From CAYNKA01 sp964397655 (GTDB lineage Bacteria > Spirochaetota > Spirochaetia > DTKZ01): 64,000 nucleotides of DNA. Numbering within the stretch: the stretch's first letter is position 1; each line of letters opens with the position of its first letter. A model generated the notes under the pieces. It saw only the letters and a list, made by a program, of their open reading frames with translations, was not told the DNA's origin and ran no database searches. The stretch spans positions 248,001 through 312,000 of the forward strand of contig CAYNKA010000002.1 of NCBI GenBank assembly GCA_964397655.1, in the 5' to 3' direction. The position numbers were made by a program, and so were the translations under genes. Below, piece by piece: positions 33,184 to 41,787 of this stretch.

Positions 33184-33274
33184 GAATTGCCTCTTGTCGA
33201 TCCGGAAGATGAACGCAGTCGAAACGAGGACGCCTGGGCCGAATCCCGCCCAGTGCGGATGCAGGCAGAAGACT

Positions 33275-33631
33275 TCATTTCGGAGGGTCCCTCGGCCCGG
33301 CGTCCTTTACGTCGGCGTTCTTGAGGAGATACTCGACGCCGAGCACCCTGCCGTCGGCGGACTTGAGTTCCTTCTCCTCGACCGTGCCCCGGACCGTGAC
33401 GAGAAGGCCGATGAAGCGGGCAAAGGTCTTTTTCTTTTCCGCTTCGAAGAGATACGTCTTCCCGTCCTTCGCGGTGACGACGAGCCTCGTGAACGGCTCG
33501 TTGCCCACGAGCCTCACGACGCCTTCGACCGTAGCCTCCCGTCCGCTCTCCCTGCTCCCTCCAGCCGGGAGAGGATTCGAGGCCGCGAGAAGCATGACGA
33601 AAGGCAAGAGAATTTCGGTCAGGTTCCTCAC
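33275..33631 (-). CDS. Small exported protein of unknown function
   Basis: The 118-residue protein has a signal peptide ending NPLPAGGSRESG and a short beta-rich body (ATVEGVVRLVGNEPFTRLVV then KTFARFIGLLVTVRGTVEEK) that looks OB-fold-like. It starts at a GTG one base after the cyclase stop, so it is translationally linked to that gene. I do not recognise a named family. Confidence 0.65.
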   Translation of the reverse strand: MRNLTEILLPFVMLLAASNPLPAGGSRESGREATVEGVVRLVGNEPFTRLVVTAKDGKTYLFEAEKKKTFARFIGLLVTVRGTVEEKELKSADGRVLGVEYLLKNADVKDAGPRDPPK

Positions 33632-33632
33632 C

Positions 33633-34253
33633 TCAGTACTCCACCTTGTAGCCCGTGAAGGGAGCGTCCGATTCCTCGAGCCGGGAGAAGCCGACTCCCG
33701 GATAGTCCTTCGCCTTATCCATGACCGCCTTGGTCACGAGGATCTCACCCGCCTTGGCGGTATCTTCCCCCAGCTTGCTCGCGGAGTTGACCTCCTCCCC
33801 GAAGACGTCCACGTCCCCGATCCTGAGCACACGGCCGAAGCCGAGCCCGACGCAGAGCAGGATCTTCTCCTCGGGAGCCTTTGCGGCATTGTACTGCTCG
33901 AGCACGCGTTGCATCGCGATGGAGCACTGCAGGGCCTTCTTCACGTTCCGGAAGATGACGAGGAAACTGTCTCCCTCCTCTTTGAGAAGAATCCCATCGT
34001 TATCCTCGATCACGGGGATGAGGATGCGCTCCGATTCGTAGATGGTCTGGAGGAAGTGGATGATGCCGAACTTCGCCACTCTCCGGGAAAAGCCCGACAA
34101 ATCCGTGAACATGATCGCCCACTCTTCGCCGAAGAGATCCCAGATCCTCCCGTCGATGAGTTCCTTGTCCGCTCCGGAAGCAAGACGCTCCCTGATGAGT
34201 TTCTCGAGGCGGTCTTCCGACGCGCCCACCACGACCGATCGTTTATAAGGCAT
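33633..34253 (-). CDS. Class III adenylate/guanylate cyclase-domain protein
   Basis: The 206-residue protein starts MPYKRSVVVGASEDRLEKLI (GGAGG 8 bases upstream). Its single cyclase domain holds the two metal-binding aspartates in MFTDLSGFS and EEGDSFLVIF, and FGEEVNSASKLGEDTAKAGE. The last segment keeps the transition-state Asn, but Lys stands where catalytic Arg is usual (VNxAxR). There is no membrane or sensor domain beyond a short N-terminal stretch. It probably makes cAMP or a related signal, or is a degenerate regulatory homologue. Confidence 0.8.
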   Translation of the reverse strand: MPYKRSVVVGASEDRLEKLIRERLASGADKELIDGRIWDLFGEEWAIMFTDLSGFSRRVAKFGIIHFLQTIYESERILIPVIEDNDGILLKEEGDSFLVIFRNVKKALQCSIAMQRVLEQYNAAKAPEEKILLCVGLGFGRVLRIGDVDVFGEEVNSASKLGEDTAKAGEILVTKAVMDKAKDYPGVGFSRLEESDAPFTGYKVEY

Positions 34254-34297
34254 TTTCCGATCCTCCGCTGAGCAGCCGACTTCTACCGGGAAATAGA

Positions 34298-35083
34298 TCA
34301 CCACAACGTCTTCGACAGCCCTCCGTCCGCCATGAGCGTGACGCCGTTGATGTAGGAAGCCGCGTCGGAAAGCAGAAAGACCGCCGCGCGGCCGAATTCC
34401 TCGGGCACTCCCGCCCGTTTCAGAGCAATGTCGGCGTCGTTCCTGCGGCGTTGTTCTTCGAATCCGACGCCGTTCTTTTCTGCCTCGGCCTCGTCGAGTT
34501 TCCGGAGGCGGTTCGTGTAGATGCGGCCGGGAGCCAGGTTGTTCACGCGAATGCCGAGGGGCCCGTACTCCTGCGACAGCGATTTCACGAGGCTCACGAC
34601 GCCCGCCCTCATGATGCCGGAAAGCAGGAGCCGCGGCCAAGGCTCCTTGACGGTGATCGAGGTCAGGGCCAGGATGGAGCCGGAACCCTTCTTTTTCATG
34701 GCCGGAAGCACGGCGCGCACGAGGCGCACCGCCGACATGAGGGTCAGTTCGAAGGCCTTCTGCCAGTCTTCGTCGGAGAACGCCTCGAAACCGCCGGGCG
34801 GAGGCCCTCCGGCGTTCACGACGAGACCGTCGGCAGTGCCGAAGGCGGCGAGCGCCGTGTCGACCCATTTCTCGATGGAAGCGGCCTTCGCCATGTCGAG
34901 GACCTCTCCGGCGACGCGGCCCGACGCTCGGAGCGAGGTCAGGGCGTTCCGTACCTTCTCCTCGCTCCTGCTCCCGATGAAAACCCTCGCGCCTTCCTTC
35001 AAGGCCTGTTCGGCGATCGAATATCCGAGCCCTTCGGAGGAAGCGGCCACCAATACAACCTTGTCCTTGAGCTTGAGGTCCAT
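34298..35083 (-). CDS. SDR-family protein lacking the catalytic Tyr/Lys
   Basis: The 261-residue protein begins MDLKLKDKVVLVAASSEGLG with a nucleotide loop AASSEGLG, a VVNAGGPPPGGF segment in place of NNAG, and a C-terminal GVTLMADGGLSKTLW. The usual Ser-Tyr-x3-Lys active site is replaced by TSITVKEPWPRLLLSGIMRA, so neither the Tyr nor the Lys is at its position. A subgroup with VNAGGPPPG and altered active sites is known among SDRs, but the reaction is unclear. GGAG precedes the ATG. Divergent to the MFS gene. Confidence 0.8.
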   Translation of the reverse strand: MDLKLKDKVVLVAASSEGLGYSIAEQALKEGARVFIGSRSEEKVRNALTSLRASGRVAGEVLDMAKAASIEKWVDTALAAFGTADGLVVNAGGPPPGGFEAFSDEDWQKAFELTLMSAVRLVRAVLPAMKKKGSGSILALTSITVKEPWPRLLLSGIMRAGVVSLVKSLSQEYGPLGIRVNNLAPGRIYTNRLRKLDEAEAEKNGVGFEEQRRRNDADIALKRAGVPEEFGRAAVFLLSDAASYINGVTLMADGGLSKTLW

Positions 35084-35145
35084 ATAAACTCCTTCTACCC
35101 TAAGTATGTCCGAGGAGAACCCTTCCCGCAAGCTCTGCGGACGGA

Positions 35146-35151
35146 TATACT
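35146..35151 (+). promoter_or_regulatory. -10 box of a probable leaderless MFS promoter
   Basis: TATACT (35146-35151) ends 7 bases before the MFS ATG and no Shine-Dalgarno sequence is present in the gap. The -35 region is weak. Together these predict a transcript starting at or next to the start codon. Confidence 0.5.
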
Positions 35152-35158
35152 CCACCCC

Positions 35159-36436
35159 ATGCAAGGTTTCTACGTGACCGCGGGGCTCATAGGGCTCGGC
35201 TTCTTCACCATGGGGCTCATGGATCCCCTCTACGATTCCTTCGTTCCCCTCTTTCTCGGGGACTACATCGGATCCAAGGGCCTCATCGGGACCATCATGA
35301 CCCTGGACAACCTATTCGCACTTTTTCTCATCCCCTTCGTCTCCGCTCTCTCGGACCGGACCCGAACGTCCATAGGCCGAAGAATGCCGTGGATCGTCGT
35401 GACACTGCCCCTGACGGCCATCTTCTTCGCCACGGTACCCTTCGCCGCGGGGATTTCACTCGCGGCGCTGATAGCCTCGCTCTTCCTGCTCAACGTCTTC
35501 AAACAGGCTGCCCGGGGCCCCGTGGTCGCGCTCATGCCCGACACGATCCCCGGGGAACTCAGGTCCGAGGCGAACGGAGTCATCAACACGATGGCCGGAA
35601 TCGCCGCCATCGTCGGCACGGTAGGGCTCTCCAAGCTCATGGACGTCTCGATCGTCCTTCCCCTCGTCGGGAATACTTCTCGCCGCCTGCCCTTCCTTCT
35701 CGCCGGCGTCCTGGTCGTGATCGCCACGGTTCTCCTCTTCGTCTTCATCAAGGAAAAGAGCAGGGACGGGGGAAGCGAGCGGCGTGAGCCCGTCTTGAAA
35801 TCGATACGCGCGGTATTGACCGGAGGCGACGAGAGCGCGATCTTCATCCTTCCGGCCCTTCTGTTCTGGTTCTTCGGCTATCAGGGGATCCTTCCCTTCC
35901 TCACTATGTATACGCGGGACTTTCTCGGCGTCTCGGAAGGCACCGCGGGACTTTCCCCCGGCATGTTCGCCGTCTCTTACGCGATCTTCGCGATCCCCTC
36001 GGGCATCGTAGCGCACAGGGCGGGCCGCGGAAGGACCATCAGGTTCTCGCTCCTCGTCATCTCGGTCGTCTGTCTTCTTCTCTTCGCGCACGAGCCGGCA
36101 TCCAAGCTGCTCGGTTTCGGAAGGAACGCGGCACTCGCGAGTTTCTGGGGACTCCTCTTCGCGATGGGGGCGTTCTGGGTGGCGGTGGTCACGAATTCCT
36201 TCCCCATGCTCTGGCAGATGGCCACCTACGAAACCATGGGCATTTACACAGGCCTGTACTACACGTTTTCCCAGGCGGCGGCAATCCTCTCCCCCCCCGT
36301 CACGGGAACCCTCATCGATGTCGCCGGATTCAGGAGCATTTTCCTTTTCGGCGCTCTCTGTATGTTCGCGGCGGCCATGATCATGCGCCGGGTGAAACGC
36401 GGAGAGGCGGATCCGCCGGCCTCGGAGCATCGATGA
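35159..36436 (+). CDS. MFS transporter of the GPH/SLC45-like sugar carrier group
   Basis: A 425-residue, twelve-span major facilitator. The cytoplasmic loop SDRTRTSIGRRMPWI after the second span is the GPH/SLC45-type signature, and FKQAARGPVVALMPDTIPGE in the first half is also typical of sugar:cation symporters of this group. The start is ATG 35159 (MQGFYVTAGLIGLGFF); upstream codons in this frame overlap the divergent SDR gene. Substrate is probably a disaccharide or other glycoside. Confidence 0.88.
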   Translation: MQGFYVTAGLIGLGFFTMGLMDPLYDSFVPLFLGDYIGSKGLIGTIMTLDNLFALFLIPFVSALSDRTRTSIGRRMPWIVVTLPLTAIFFATVPFAAGISLAALIASLFLLNVFKQAARGPVVALMPDTIPGELRSEANGVINTMAGIAAIVGTVGLSKLMDVSIVLPLVGNTSRRLPFLLAGVLVVIATVLLFVFIKEKSRDGGSERREPVLKSIRAVLTGGDESAIFILPALLFWFFGYQGILPFLTMYTRDFLGVSEGTAGLSPGMFAVSYAIFAIPSGIVAHRAGRGRTIRFSLLVISVVCLLLFAHEPASKLLGFGRNAALASFWGLLFAMGAFWVAVVTNSFPMLWQMATYETMGIYTGLYYTFSQAAAILSPPVTGTLIDVAGFRSIFLFGALCMFAAAMIMRRVKRGEADPPASEHR

Positions 36437-36443
36437 CCGCAGT

Positions 36444-36477
36444 CTCGGTATTTTGTCCAGCTCGGTATTTTGTCCAG
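36444..36477. repeat. Perfect tandem 17-bp duplication
   Basis: CTCGGTATTTTGTCCAG occurs twice head to tail (36444-36460 and 36461-36477) directly upstream of the -35 of the second tct operon. It may be a duplicated regulator site or the scar of a replication slippage or insertion event. Confidence 0.8.
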
Positions 36478-36478
36478 C

Positions 36479-36508
36479 TTGACAACAATTTCGGCTACCC
36501 CATATACT
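36479..36508 (+). promoter_or_regulatory. Promoter of the second tctCBA operon
   Basis: A perfect TTGACA (36479-36484) and TATACT (36503-36508) are 18 bases apart, with an AAAGGAG ribosome site before the tctC ATG at 36556. Unlike the first tct locus this one uses a housekeeping-type promoter. Confidence 0.8.
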
Positions 36509-36555
36509 AGGGCGTTAGACATGTGACCGTGTAATCCTAGTAAAGGAGTCAGGAA

Positions 36556-37593
36556 ATGAAGAAAACGACACTGAAAGCGCTTATCTTCGCGGCGATGTTC
36601 GTCGCGGTGACCCTCGGCATCAGCGCCGGCGGGAAAAGCGAAGCTAAATCAGGCATGTGGAAACCGACCAAGCCCATAACGATCATCGTGCCTTGGGGCG
36701 CCGGCGGCTCGACCGACCAGATCACCCGCGTATGTGCCGGCGAGCTGGAAACCGCCCTCGGCCAGAAAATCGTCATCGTCAACCAGCCCGGCGCTTCGGG
36801 CTCCGTAGGCACGAAGAACGCCATGGACGCCGCGAAGGACGGCTACACCTGGACCGCCGGAGCCGCCGCCGACCTCGCCACCTACAAGGTGCTCGGCATG
36901 CTCGACACGAACATCAAGAACGACTGGCACATCTTCCTCAGCGTCGCAAACGTCGCGGTCGTGTCCGTCAACCCGAACACTCCCTACAAGACGTTCGAGG
37001 ACCTGCTCAAGGCCTTCAAGGACAAACCCGGCCAGATCCCCGTGGCCACCGCCGGACAGAGTTCCGCCGGCCACATCTCCATCGAGCTCATCAAGAAGTA
37101 TACCGGCATCAACTACAAGCACGTCACCTACGACGGCGGCAACCCGGCGGTCATCGCGACCGTTTCCGGAGAGGCTGAAGTCGTTCCCCAGCTCGCGGTC
37201 GAGGAAGCGGACATGATCCGCGGCGGAAAGCTGCGCCCCCTCGCGGTACTCTCCGACAAGGCCCTCACCCTGCAGGGCTATAAGGAAGAAATTCCGCCCG
37301 TGACCAATTGGATCAAGGACTTCAAGGCCGGCCCGAACTACTTCGGGATCTTCATCCCCAAGGGAGTGCCCCAGGAAGTCGTCGACACCGTGAGCAAACT
37401 GTGGTCCGACGTCATCGGCAATTCCCAGAAGGTCAAGGACTACGCTTCGAGCCGCGGCGCGTTCTTCGCCCCCTCCTTCGGAGAGGATGCCCAGAACAAG
37501 GCGTTCGCCTACTATCAGCCGGTAGCCTGGCTCTATTTCGAAGCCGGAAAGGCGAAGGTATCCCCGGACACCGTCGGGATCCCCAAACCCTAA
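36556..37593 (+). CDS. tctC: Tripartite tricarboxylate transporter binding protein (TctC), copy 2
   Basis: The 345-residue protein has a signal peptide ending LGISAGGKSEAKS, then WKPTKPITIIVPWGAGGSTD, GASGSVGTKNAMDAAKDGYT and a YDGGNPAVIATVSGEAE segment typical of TctC. It should bind a carboxylate, different from that of copy 1, since the proteins diverge strongly. AAAGGAG precedes the ATG. Confidence 0.93.
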   Translation: MKKTTLKALIFAAMFVAVTLGISAGGKSEAKSGMWKPTKPITIIVPWGAGGSTDQITRVCAGELETALGQKIVIVNQPGASGSVGTKNAMDAAKDGYTWTAGAAADLATYKVLGMLDTNIKNDWHIFLSVANVAVVSVNPNTPYKTFEDLLKAFKDKPGQIPVATAGQSSAGHISIELIKKYTGINYKHVTYDGGNPAVIATVSGEAEVVPQLAVEEADMIRGGKLRPLAVLSDKALTLQGYKEEIPPVTNWIKDFKAGPNYFGIFIPKGVPQEVVDTVSKLWSDVIGNSQKVKDYASSRGAFFAPSFGEDAQNKAFAYYQPVAWLYFEAGKAKVSPDTVGIPKP

Positions 37594-37607
37594 TCTTACA
37601 ACCGAAT

Positions 37608-37639
37608 GGCAGGGTGCGCCGTACGCACCCTGCCTTTTT
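37608..37639 (+). terminator. Partial terminator between tctC and tctB, copy 2
   Basis: A perfect 11-bp stem (GGCAGGGTGCG/CGCACCCTGCC, loop CCGTA) followed by five Ts lies 14 bases after tctC. As tctB and tctA follow on the same strand without an evident new promoter, it probably reduces read-through so that the binding protein is made in excess. Confidence 0.85.
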
Positions 37640-37666
37640 ATTTCCCCGATTATCTGGAGAACGACA

Positions 37667-38179
37667 ATGGACGAAAAAACCATGCCGAAGGCGGATTTCT
37701 TGACGTCGATGATCCTCACGGCTTTCGGCATCGCCGTGACCGTGATGGCCTTTCAGATGCCGACCCTGGCCGAAAAAGGACAGGGACCGTACGCCGCCCC
37801 AGGGCTCGTGCCGGGCTTTCTGGGCATCATAATCACGATCCTCGGCGCCGCGATGCTGATCCGTTCGATCATCCGGAAAGGCCACAAGGCGGTCGTCTCC
37901 GGGCAAGGCCGGGGCCGCTTCCTTCAGGAAGTCGGGACACGGCGGATGGGCCTCACCATCCTTCTCGCCGTGCTCTACGGTTTCTCGCTCGGCCGGATCA
38001 ACTTCACGCTCGCCACCTTTCTTTTCATCTTCGTCTTCGTCATCTGCTTCGAGTACGAAGTGAAAGCTCCCCTCGGCGCACAAAAGAAGAAAATCATATG
38101 GGCCGGTGTCCTCGGGGCGGTAGCCTCGGCTGCGGTCACCGGAGTGTTCCAATATCTCTTCCTCGTGAATCTTCCATAG
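37667..38179 (+). CDS. tctB: Tripartite tricarboxylate transporter small permease (TctB), copy 2
   Basis: A 170-residue, four-span membrane protein in the standard tctC-tctB-tctA order. Typical features are a start MDEKTMPKADFLTSMILTAF, a polar loop and the ARFN-type central span RINFTLATFLFIFVFVICFE. GGAG lies upstream of the ATG. tctA starts 9 bases downstream. Confidence 0.88.
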   Translation: MDEKTMPKADFLTSMILTAFGIAVTVMAFQMPTLAEKGQGPYAAPGLVPGFLGIIITILGAAMLIRSIIRKGHKAVVSGQGRGRFLQEVGTRRMGLTILLAVLYGFSLGRINFTLATFLFIFVFVICFEYEVKAPLGAQKKKIIWAGVLGAVASAAVTGVFQYLFLVNLP

Positions 38180-38188
38180 GAGCCCCTT

Positions 38189-39718
38189 ATGTTCGAAGGT
38201 CTGTCTTTATTCGGTAACGCCATCCTGGGGTTCCTCAACGTCAAGAGCATATTCGACGCGCTCTGGGCGACCCAGCTCGGCATCATCATCGGCATGCTCC
38301 CGGGCCTCACGGCGACCATGGGCGTCGCCCTCCTTACGACCCTCACCTACAAGATGGACGCCAACTCGGCCATCCTGATCCTCATCTGCATGTACATCGG
38401 GTCGATCTACGGAGGCAGCAGAAGCGCGATCCTCCTGAACATCCCGGGAACGCCGGCCAACGCGGCCACCACGGTGGACGGCTACCCCCTCGCGCTCCAG
38501 GGCAAGGCGGGCAAGGCCATCGGAATCGCGACGACGGGATCCTTCCTGGGATCGGTCATCGGAATGATCGCCATGGCCCTCTTCACTCCCCTCATCGGAA
38601 GCGTGGCTCTGTCCTTCCAGTCCTATGAATTCTTCTGGTTCTCCATCTTCGGGATCGTGATCTGCGGCAACCTCACCGCGCCCAAGGACCCTCTCAAGGG
38701 CTGGATCTCCGGCTTCCTCGGGCTCTTCGTTGCGATGATCGGGATGGAAGGGATCTATTCCTATGTGCGCTACTCCTTCGGCAGCACCGACCTTTCCGGC
38801 GGCATCTCCCTCATCCCGGCGATGGTGGGAGCATTCGGTCTCGCGGAGATCATCACGGTCATGAGGTACACCCGTTTCGAGGTAGTCAAGACCAAGATCG
38901 ACAAGGTCATCCCGAAAATCGGAGAAATCGCGAAGTACTGGAAAACGATCATCCGTTCCGGTCTCGTCGGGACCATCATCGGCGCGATTCCCGGAGTCGG
39001 CGAGGACATAGCGGCCTGGGTCTCCTACGACCTCGCGAAACGCGGGGCGAAGCCCGCCGACAGGGAACAGTTCGGCAAGGGCTCGGTCGAAGGACTCCTC
39101 GCCGCTGAAACGGGGAACAACGCCTGCGTTCCAGGAGCCATCATCCCGGTCCTCACCCTGGCCATCCCCGGCTCGGCCCCGGCTGCGGTCCTCCTCGGCG
39201 CCATGCTCATCCACGGCGTCAGGCCCGGTCCCCTCATCCTGATGGAATTCCCCACCTTCATCTACGAGGTGGTCGCGATGGTGCTCATCTCCACCTTCGC
39301 CATGTTCATCCTCGGACTCTCCATGGTGAAAAGCCTCGTCAAGGTGCTCATGGTGCCCAGGCAGAAGCTCATGCCCATCATCTTCGTGCTCTGCGTAGTC
39401 GGTTCCTTCGCCATCCAGTCGCGCCTCTTCGACGTGTGGGTCATGGTGGTGTTCGGCCTTCTCGGCTTCGTCCTGCGCGAGATGGAGTATCCCATGGCGC
39501 CCCTCGTGCTCGGCATCATCCTGGGAGACATCCTGGACAAGAACCTCCGAAGGGCCCTCGTGCTCTCGAACGGCGACATAACGCCTTTCTTCACGAGGCC
39601 GATCTGCGTCGGACTCTTCCTCCTCACGGTCTTCATCGTGCTGAGCAGGGCAGTCTGGTTCAAGAAGACCCTCAATCTGGCGAGGTTCAAACTGAAGTCG
39701 ATGTTCGGCAAGGCATGA
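38189..39718 (+). CDS. tctA: Tripartite tricarboxylate transporter large permease (TctA), copy 2
   Basis: A 509-residue TctA with GMLPGLTATMGVALLTTLTY near residue 35, LLNIPGTPANAATTVDGYPL near residue 85, IIGAIPGVGEDIAAWVSY near residue 270, and VLTLAIPGSAPAAVLLGAML. It is the ion-coupled permease of the second system. A strong terminator closes the operon. Confidence 0.95.
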   Translation: MFEGLSLFGNAILGFLNVKSIFDALWATQLGIIIGMLPGLTATMGVALLTTLTYKMDANSAILILICMYIGSIYGGSRSAILLNIPGTPANAATTVDGYPLALQGKAGKAIGIATTGSFLGSVIGMIAMALFTPLIGSVALSFQSYEFFWFSIFGIVICGNLTAPKDPLKGWISGFLGLFVAMIGMEGIYSYVRYSFGSTDLSGGISLIPAMVGAFGLAEIITVMRYTRFEVVKTKIDKVIPKIGEIAKYWKTIIRSGLVGTIIGAIPGVGEDIAAWVSYDLAKRGAKPADREQFGKGSVEGLLAAETGNNACVPGAIIPVLTLAIPGSAPAAVLLGAMLIHGVRPGPLILMEFPTFIYEVVAMVLISTFAMFILGLSMVKSLVKVLMVPRQKLMPIIFVLCVVGSFAIQSRLFDVWVMVVFGLLGFVLREMEYPMAPLVLGIILGDILDKNLRRALVLSNGDITPFFTRPICVGLFLLTVFIVLSRAVWFKKTLNLARFKLKSMFGKA

Positions 39719-39743
39719 AAGCATCTCGTGACCTACGAAGACG

Positions 39744-39772
39744 GGCCGCGGAACGATCCGCGGCCTTTTTTT
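39744..39772 (+). terminator. Terminator of the second tctCBA operon
   Basis: A perfect 9-bp stem (GGCCGCGGA/TCCGCGGCC, loop ACGA) is followed by seven Ts. The T-run touches the stop of the convergent PfkB kinase gene. Confidence 0.93.
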
Positions 39773-40662
39773 CAATAATCGCTCCTGATTCTCCGTTCGA
39801 CGTCTTCCGCGGTCCCGGAAAACGGGCCGGCCGTTTCGAGCTTGATGCTCGTGAGCGCCGCGGCCCAAACGGTCGATTCCTCAGGGCCCCGGGAAATTCG
39901 TCTGGACAGATAGGCGGCGAGACAGGTGTCCCCCCGGCCGCTCCTTCCCAGAATCCGCTTCGGGAGAAAGGGAGCTTCGTGGAATCGGCCCCCGGCATAG
40001 ACGAGAACGCCGTCGCCGTGCGTGAGCACGAACTCTTCCGGCCCGAACCCTTCCAGCTCGCGGGCGGCCTTCCTGAGGTCCTCAGTCCCCGATAGATTCC
40101 TCCCCGTGAGGATCCCCGCCTCCACGATGTCGGCCTTGAGCACGTCCACGAGACTGAGCACCTCTTCCTTTCCCTGCCAGGAATCGTGAACGATGGTCCC
40201 TCCCCGCAGGATCCTGACGTAGCCCTGGACGTCGAGGCCGAGCCTGGCCCCCGTAGCCTTGATGGCCCTGAGGACTTCGATCCCGACCTCGCCGCGGATC
40301 GACGCTCCCACGGACCAGACCGACGACTCGATTCCCGCCGCGTCCTCCGGCCCGAAAGGTTCGGCGACGCTCGTGACGGTGAGGATTCGGTTGTCGAGGT
40401 CGGACGTCGGGTACTCGAGCCGGAGGCAGGTCGACGCGGGTGATTCCCGGACGCGCACTTCTACGCCCAGAGCGCGGAGCGATTCTGGCGCCGCGAAGTC
40501 CTCCTTGGCGAGCCTGGTGACCGCCGCGGTCCTGAGGCCGGTTCTCGCCGCCGCATTCGCGCCGAAGAAGTAGGCTCCTCCGTCCCTCACCTCGGTGCCT
40601 TTCGGGCTCACGATCGTGTCCTTCGTGTACTGGCCGATGAATGCGATGTCGAATTTACCCAT
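39772..40662 (-). CDS. PfkB-family carbohydrate kinase
   Basis: A 296-residue ribokinase-fold protein. The C-terminal PfkB signature is GRSGRGDTCLAAYL (the DTxAG-like motif, with the catalytic Asp in GRGD), and FIGQYTKDTIV with GGAYFFGANAAAR form the N-terminal sugar-binding part. It phosphorylates a sugar or nucleoside using ATP. Its start overlaps the ABC-ATPase gene by 8 bases, so it is the last gene of the LacI-linked transporter operon. That context points to a sugar or sugar-like substrate. Confidence 0.85.
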   Translation of the reverse strand: MGKFDIAFIGQYTKDTIVSPKGTEVRDGGAYFFGANAAARTGLRTAAVTRLAKEDFAAPESLRALGVEVRVRESPASTCLRLEYPTSDLDNRILTVTSVAEPFGPEDAAGIESSVWSVGASIRGEVGIEVLRAIKATGARLGLDVQGYVRILRGGTIVHDSWQGKEEVLSLVDVLKADIVEAGILTGRNLSGTEDLRKAARELEGFGPEEFVLTHGDGVLVYAGGRFHEAPFLPKRILGRSGRGDTCLAAYLSRRISRGPEESTVWAAALTSIKLETAGPFSGTAEDVERRIRSDY

Positions 40663-41770
40663 TCAGAGCCCCTTTGTCGGCGGCAAGGATGTGGATCCTC
40701 TTGGGGTTCAGGACGAAATCCACTTCCTTCCCGCAGAGATCCCCTTCTCCCGGGTCGAACACGTCCACGACGAGGTCCCTTCCCTGCCATTCGATCCAAT
40801 AGCGGATGCTCGCTCCTTCGAAGATGAAATTCCTCACCCTGCCCCGGAAACGCGCGGCGTCCGGCAGATCCCTCGGTCCGGCGAGACGCACCGTCTCGGG
40901 CCGGATGCAGAGGGTCACGGAATCTCCTCGGACGAGCGTTCTTCGAGGAACCGCGTCCTCGAGGACGATGAGATCGCTTCCGGCCCTGACCTTCACGGAA
41001 AGCATTCCTTCGGAATTCCGATTCGTTTCCTCGACGGTTCCGTCCACGAAATTCACGGTCCCCACGAAGGACGCGACGAAAGGCGATACCGGGCGGTAGT
41101 AGACCTCCCCCGGAGTCCCGTATTGGACGATCCTTCCCTCGTTCATCACCGCTATATGATCGGAGAGGGACAATGCCTCGGCCTGGTCGTGCGTGACGTA
41201 GACGGTCGTGATCTTGAGCCGCTGCTGGAGCTGACGGAGCTCGGCGCGGATGTTCACCCTGAGCTTCGCGTCCAGGTTGGAGAGCGGCTCGTCCAGGAGA
41301 AGCACCTCGGGTTCCATGACGAGGGCCCTCGCGAGGGCCGCCCGTTGCTGCTGGCCGCCGGAGATCTGGCCGGGGCTCCGGTCGAGGAGGCCGCCGATCC
41401 CGAGGTACTCGACGGTCCTTCCGAGTCTCCTTTCGACCTCATCCGCCGGTGTCTTCTTGATTCTGAGACCGTAGGTGATGTTGTCCCGGATTGTCATGTG
41501 GGGGAAGAGCGCATAGTCCTGGAAAACCATGACGGCGTTCCTGAGATGGGAGGGCACATCGTTGATCACGCGATCCCCGATACGGATCATGCCCTCTTCG
41601 AGACGATAGAATCCCGCGATGGTCCTGAGCAGGGTCGTCTTTCCGCAGCCGCTCGGTCCCAGGAAGGTCGTAAAGCTTCCGCGGGGGATGTCGAGCGAGA
41701 CGTCGTTCAGGGCCTTCATTCTCCCGAAGCTCTTGCTCACTCCCTTGATGCTCACATGAGTCGTTTCCAT
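40655..41770 (-). CDS. ABC transporter ATP-binding protein (FbpC/PotA/AfuC-like)
   Basis: The 371-residue protein has Walker A GPSGCGKTT, Q-loop VMVFQDYALFPHMT, signature SGGQQQRAALARAL, Walker B VLLLDEPLSNLDAKLR and the switch His in VYVTHDQAEALSLSD. A C-terminal TOBE-type domain (residues about 280-365) follows. The ATG at 41770 has GAGG 7 bases upstream. It energises the fused permease encoded just upstream. The group includes iron(III), polyamine, phosphonate and hexose-phosphate importers. Confidence 0.93.
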   Translation of the reverse strand: METTHVSIKGVSKSFGRMKALNDVSLDIPRGSFTTFLGPSGCGKTTLLRTIAGFYRLEEGMIRIGDRVINDVPSHLRNAVMVFQDYALFPHMTIRDNITYGLRIKKTPADEVERRLGRTVEYLGIGGLLDRSPGQISGGQQQRAALARALVMEPEVLLLDEPLSNLDAKLRVNIRAELRQLQQRLKITTVYVTHDQAEALSLSDHIAVMNEGRIVQYGTPGEVYYRPVSPFVASFVGTVNFVDGTVEETNRNSEGMLSVKVRAGSDLIVLEDAVPRRTLVRGDSVTLCIRPETVRLAGPRDLPDAARFRGRVRNFIFEGASIRYWIEWQGRDLVVDVFDPGEGDLCGKEVDFVLNPKRIHILAADKGALNG

Positions 41771-41787
41771 AACTTCACCTCGCCGTC

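Noticed and set aside
36437..36555. Insertion-sequence end before the second tct operon
   Set aside because: The 17-bp tandem repeat is not an inverted terminal repeat and no transposase fragment is present.
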